The notes under the pieces were generated by a model. It ran no database searches. It saw only the letters and a list, made by a program, of their open reading frames with translations, and was not told the DNA's origin. DNA of 13,003 nt from DASCOT01 sp036012155 (GTDB lineage: Bacteria; Acidobacteriota; UBA890; WLXD01). The stretch is taken from contig DASCOT010000045.1 of NCBI GenBank assembly GCA_036012155.1, positions 1 to 13,003 on the forward strand, read 5' to 3'. Shown piece after piece: positions 12,008 to 13,003 of the stretch (within the stretch, counting starts at the first letter, position 1; each line of letters opens with the position of its first letter). Made by a program: the position numbers and the translations under genes.

Positions 12008-13003
12008 ATGATAGTTGTCCGCAAGAGTTCTTGTCGCGCTGTCGCGTGCGTCGCGCTGCTCGCGATATCGGTGCCCAGTGCGTCGATGGCGGCGACGCCA
12101 TCCACCCCGCAGGCAGCGACGCTGCGCCTGTCCAACGCACCGATCCGACTCGAGTATCCAGAGCCGTGGCGCGACTGGGCGGTCAACCTGGCGTCGTTTG
12201 CCGATGTCGCGGCGGCCCGCATAGCCGACCTGATCGGCGTTTCCGTTCCGGCCGGCACGATTCGCTGGGAACCCACCGCGTCGGGGCCGGGAAGTGGCGC
12301 CGATGGAGTGGTGGAGGTTCGCGGCGAGGGCCGTGAGGCCGTCGTTGTCATGCACACCAACGTACCCTTGCTGCTGCAAGACTTCGGGGCAGCCCACGCG
12401 CTCGGCTACGCTCGCTGGCTGGGTGCCTACGTGGTGGGGCGAGTGGCCATGGGGGCGCCGGGTAGTGACGCGCCGTGGTGGACGGAGGGTGCGGCACTCT
12501 ACCTTACCGACCGAATCTACCGTGATCTGAAGTCGACTACTCCGATTCTCTACGGTATCGAGGCGAACTTCACACGTGCCGCCCAGAGTCGCCGTCCGGT
12601 CGACCTGTCGGAGCGGACACTCACGGACGCAGCGCGGGGTAAGGCCTACGCGACGTTCAAGCTCCTCGAGGGACTCTACGGGGCGGATGCGGTTACCTCG
12701 GCGATCGGGCAGATGGTCGTCCGACCCTCGGTGGACCTGGCGGCGATTATCGACGCGCTTGGTCGCCAGCGGCAGCCCGATCCGGACGTGGTGGTACGCG
12801 ACTGGCTCAAGCCGACCGTGACCCTCGACGTGGGTATCGACCGCGTCGACCTGCGCGAGGGAGACACAAAGCTGCGGGCCCGGCTGTTGCGCGAGGTTCC
12901 GTTCCCGGTGCCGGTCACGGTGGAGGCGCGCTGTGCCGACGGCCAAGTCGTCACGGACTCCGTAGCGGCGGGCATGGAGAACGCGTCGTTCGAGTTGGAA
13001 TTG
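12008..13003 (+). CDS. Secreted peptidase-MA-like protein with degenerate zinc site (3' truncated)
   Basis: The frame is open from the ATG at 12008 to the right edge without a stop, giving 332 residues of a longer protein. MIVVRKSSCRAVACVALLAI followed by SASMA is a clear signal peptide, so the protein is exported. Residues 45-165 resemble the peptidase-MA (gluzincin-like) fold: a YPEPW-x-DWA start, an AVVVMHTN strand, a helix AAHALGYARW at the HExxH position, and WWTEGAALYL (E160), equivalent to the WLNEG-x-A-x-Y segment. However, the helix keeps only the first histidine (H130); the glutamate and second histidine are alanine and tyrosine, so zinc catalysis is unlikely. After a helical region, a beta-rich domain starts near residue 280 (TVTLDVGIDRVDL). 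Function is unknown: a pseudo-enzyme, binding or scaffold role is possible. Confidence 0.75.
   Translation, partial: MIVVRKSSCRAVACVALLAISVPSASMAATPSTPQAATLRLSNAPIRLEYPEPWRDWAVNLASFADVAAARIADLIGVSVPAGTIRWEPTASGPGSGADGVVEVRGEGREAVVVMHTNVPLLLQDFGAAHALGYARWLGAYVVGRVAMGAPGSDAPWWTEGAALYLTDRIYRDLKSTTPILYGIEANFTRAAQSRRPVDLSERTLTDAARGKAYATFKLLEGLYGADAVTSAIGQMVVRPSVDLAAIIDALGRQRQPDPDVVVRDWLKPTVTLDVGIDRVDLREGDTKLRARLLREVPFPVPVTVEARCADGQVVTDSVAAGMENASFELEL

Noticed and set aside
11942..12946. Long minus-strand open frame (334 residues)
   Set aside because: It is antisense to the plus-strand frame that starts at 12008 with a clear signal peptide and peptidase-like segments. Its own product is rich in R, H and G and resembles nothing, as expected for a GC-rich shadow frame.

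Overview
The window is GC-rich, densely coding bacterial chromosome from a Gram-negative-like lineage. The gene mix (fixC-fixX, a secreted DmpA-type peptidase, a stand-alone HNH nuclease beginning MGLNANVLVLN, a PP-loop thiouridylase-like protein paired with a TusA-like protein) suggests an uncultured deltaproteobacterial or Binatota-like organism. That placement is an inference. I found no tRNA, rRNA, IS element, prophage or CRISPR array.

Layout, left to right. (1) 1-2528, plus strand: the 3' end of a TsaC/Sua5/YrdC threonylcarbamoyl-AMP synthase, then miaB (tRNA ms2i6A methylthiotransferase), then a bifunctional-nuclease-family (DUF151) protein. miaB and the DUF151 gene each appear to have their own promoter. 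(2) 2762-4421: parA-parB, translationally coupled. (3) 4422-5259: about 840 bases without a convincing gene but with several perfect inverted repeats. (4) 5260-5817, minus strand: an unrecognised winged-helix-like protein. (5) 5845-6107: a candidate replication origin with one perfect and three imperfect DnaA boxes in one orientation, followed by an AT-rich stretch. (6) 6108-7939: an unrecognised 216-residue protein, apparently from a leaderless mRNA, coupled by an ATGA overlap to an S58/DmpA-family aminopeptidase. (7) 8017-10149: an HNH endonuclease, a PP-loop thiouridylase-like protein and a TusA-like sulfur carrier. (8) 10180-11804, minus strand: fixC-fixX without fixA or fixB. (9) 12008 to the right edge: a secreted peptidase-MA-like protein with a degenerate zinc site, running off the window.

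Two themes stand out. The first is a chromosome replication and segregation locus: parAB, an intergenic region of palindromes, an unknown DNA-binding-like protein, and an oriC-like cluster with no dnaA or dnaN beside it. The second is tRNA and sulfur chemistry: TsaC (t6A37), MiaB (ms2i6A37), and a probable thiolation pair of PP-loop protein plus TusA. The origin locus is the most interesting part. The oriC call rests on DnaA boxes, an AT-rich element and parAB proximity read by eye; no GC-skew or motif-significance calculation was possible.
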